From CAYYKD01 sp964471825 (GTDB lineage: Bacteria > Spirochaetota > GWE2-31-10 > CAYYKD01): a DNA stretch of 35,352 bases. The notes below the pieces were generated by a model. That model searched no databases. It worked only from the letters and a program-made list of their open reading frames with translations, and was not told the DNA's origin. This document shows, piece after piece, positions 34,641 to 35,352 of this stretch. The position numbers and the translations under genes are program-made. The stretch is from the NCBI GenBank assembly GCA_964471825.1, contig CAYYKD010000038.1, positions 1 through 35,352 on the forward strand. The letters run 5' to 3'. Each line of letters begins with the position of its first letter. Within the stretch, counting starts at the first letter, position 1.

Positions 34641-34669
34641 AGTATATCTATTTTTTGAATATTTTACAA
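34641..34669 (-). promoter_or_regulatory. Sigma70-type promoter of the AAA-ATPase-like gene
   Basis: Minus-strand -35 TTGTAA (34669-34664), a 17-bp spacer and -10 TATACT (34646-34641), giving a leader of about 27 bases. Confidence 0.55.
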
Positions 34670-34705
34670 ATGTTTTTGCTTAAAATGATCTCTTCCTCTT
34701 AAGCC

Positions 34706-34720
34706 CCCTTTTTCAAAGGG
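34706..34720. repeat. Small inverted repeat after copy C
   Basis: CCCTTT-TTC-AAAGGG, a perfect 6-bp stem in the gap between copy C and the AAA-ATPase-like gene. There is no U-run on the minus strand, so a terminator is doubtful. Confidence 0.4.
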
Positions 34721-34735
34721 TGTTGTGGGATTAAA

Positions 34736-35352
34736 CTAAAAATAATTCCCTACTAGGCTATTGTATTCAGCAGATAGTGGGTTTTGGCGGAAGAACTCGT
34801 TCCAGCCTGGGTTAAAGTAAACCTTAACAGCCTCATTGTCAAAAAAGCTTCCTAGTACAGGAGATAGTTTTTTCATAAGGTGTATCATGTTTATAGCAGC
34901 TCTGCTTATGTAATTGTCTTGAGTTCTATTTTGATCTAGTAAACATTGTATTCCCAAAAGTCTGTTCCAGGTAGTTTGGTTAGGGTTAAGATAAAAGTTG
35001 GTAATATCGCGGGTAATAAGTTCTAATGGGTCAGCTTTGTAGCCTTTGGCTTGCCAGTTGGCATATAGTATAGCCGGTATTTTAGTAGCTTCTTGTCTAA
35101 TAACCCCAATTATCGTAGGGTTAAAGTCGCTGCTTTGGTTCATGCGGCTTATTAGCTGGTTAAGGCTGCTGCCGCTGATTTCTTTTGTTTGCATTTTACT
35201 CATGTCGTCATCGAAGAAGCCCGTATAGCTCATTTTGTAACCGTTCTCATTGTCCCTTTGTAATACAATGTTATAAGCAAGACCAGCTGTATCGGCTACA
35301 AAACTAATAGTATTAAATTGCGCTTTTACCGTCTCGGCAATAACGGCTCTAA
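34736..35352 (-). CDS. Secreted protein of unrecognised family, copy C (5' part outside the window)
   Basis: The C-terminal part of a third family member; the frame is open to the window edge, so the start lies beyond 35352. Over its 617 visible bases it matches copy B (31823-32439) without indels and with only about five base differences, mostly near the stop. It is the C-terminal half with EISGSSLNQLISRMNQSS, NFYLNPNQT and NPGWNEFFRQNPL. Its promoter and signal peptide are not visible. Confidence 0.85.
   Translation of the reverse strand, partial: RAVIAETVKAQFNTISFVADTAGLAYNIVLQRDNENGYKMSYTGFFDDDMSKMQTKEISGSSLNQLISRMNQSSDFNPTIIGVIRQEATKIPAILYANWQAKGYKADPLELITRDITNFYLNPNQTTWNRLLGIQCLLDQNRTQDNYISRAAINMIHLMKKLSPVLGSFFDNEAVKVYFNPGWNEFFRQNPLSAEYNSLVGNYF

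Overview
The window looks like chromosomal DNA of a spirochaete (Spirochaetota). This is inferred from gene content: a TPR lipoprotein of the treponemal TatT type heading a TRAP transporter operon, a LolC/LolE/LolD cassette, a lipobox protein, AAA-ATPase-like/PD-(D/E)XK and Rpn-type genes, and AT-rich DNA with very A-rich translation starts. Two 10-N scaffold gaps (883-892 and 27761-27770) show that this is a draft assembly. No tRNA, rRNA or CRISPR array was seen.

Left part, housekeeping and transport (1-19.7 kb). A GC-richer, hairpin-dense segment (about 165-300) precedes a rightward run: a PfkB/adenosine-kinase-like gene, a sugar-nucleotide epimerase and 5-formyl-THF cyclo-ligase. A leftward MCP-like signalling protein follows. 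It is divergent from a rightward lolC-lolE-lolD cassette, which exports lipoproteins to the outer membrane. Leftward corA and an Rsm22-like gene follow, then a small rightward thioredoxin-like gene. Next is a leftward five-gene operon tatT-tatP-tatQ-tatM-response regulator (15.7 to 10.5 kb). In it the large permease carries an unusual C-terminal extension of about 340 residues. Then come leftward hflK-hflC and an M20 peptidase.

Middle (19.7-28.6 kb). One giant rightward gene encodes a cyclic beta-1,2-glucan synthase-like enzyme (GT84 + glucoamylase-like + GH94). A scaffold gap of wrong length makes it look like two genes. It is visibly less AT-rich than the left part.

Right part, accessory (28.6 kb to the end), all leftward. 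Three copies (A, B, C) of an unrecognised secreted-protein family are interleaved with an Rpn nuclease-VapB-VapC operon and an AAA-ATPase/PD-(D/E)XK gene. Copies B and C are almost identical over all the sequence seen. Copy A shares only near-identical internal blocks with them and carries a one-base frameshift. A palindromic intergenic repeat of about 175 bp lies just past the 3' ends of A and B. This end looks like a recombining, duplicating region.

How the genes fit together: much of the window concerns the cell envelope (lipoprotein sorting, periplasmic glucan, TRAP uptake with a lipoprotein partner, HflKC membrane quality control). The right end is an accessory island of nuclease, toxin-antitoxin and mosaic secreted-protein genes.
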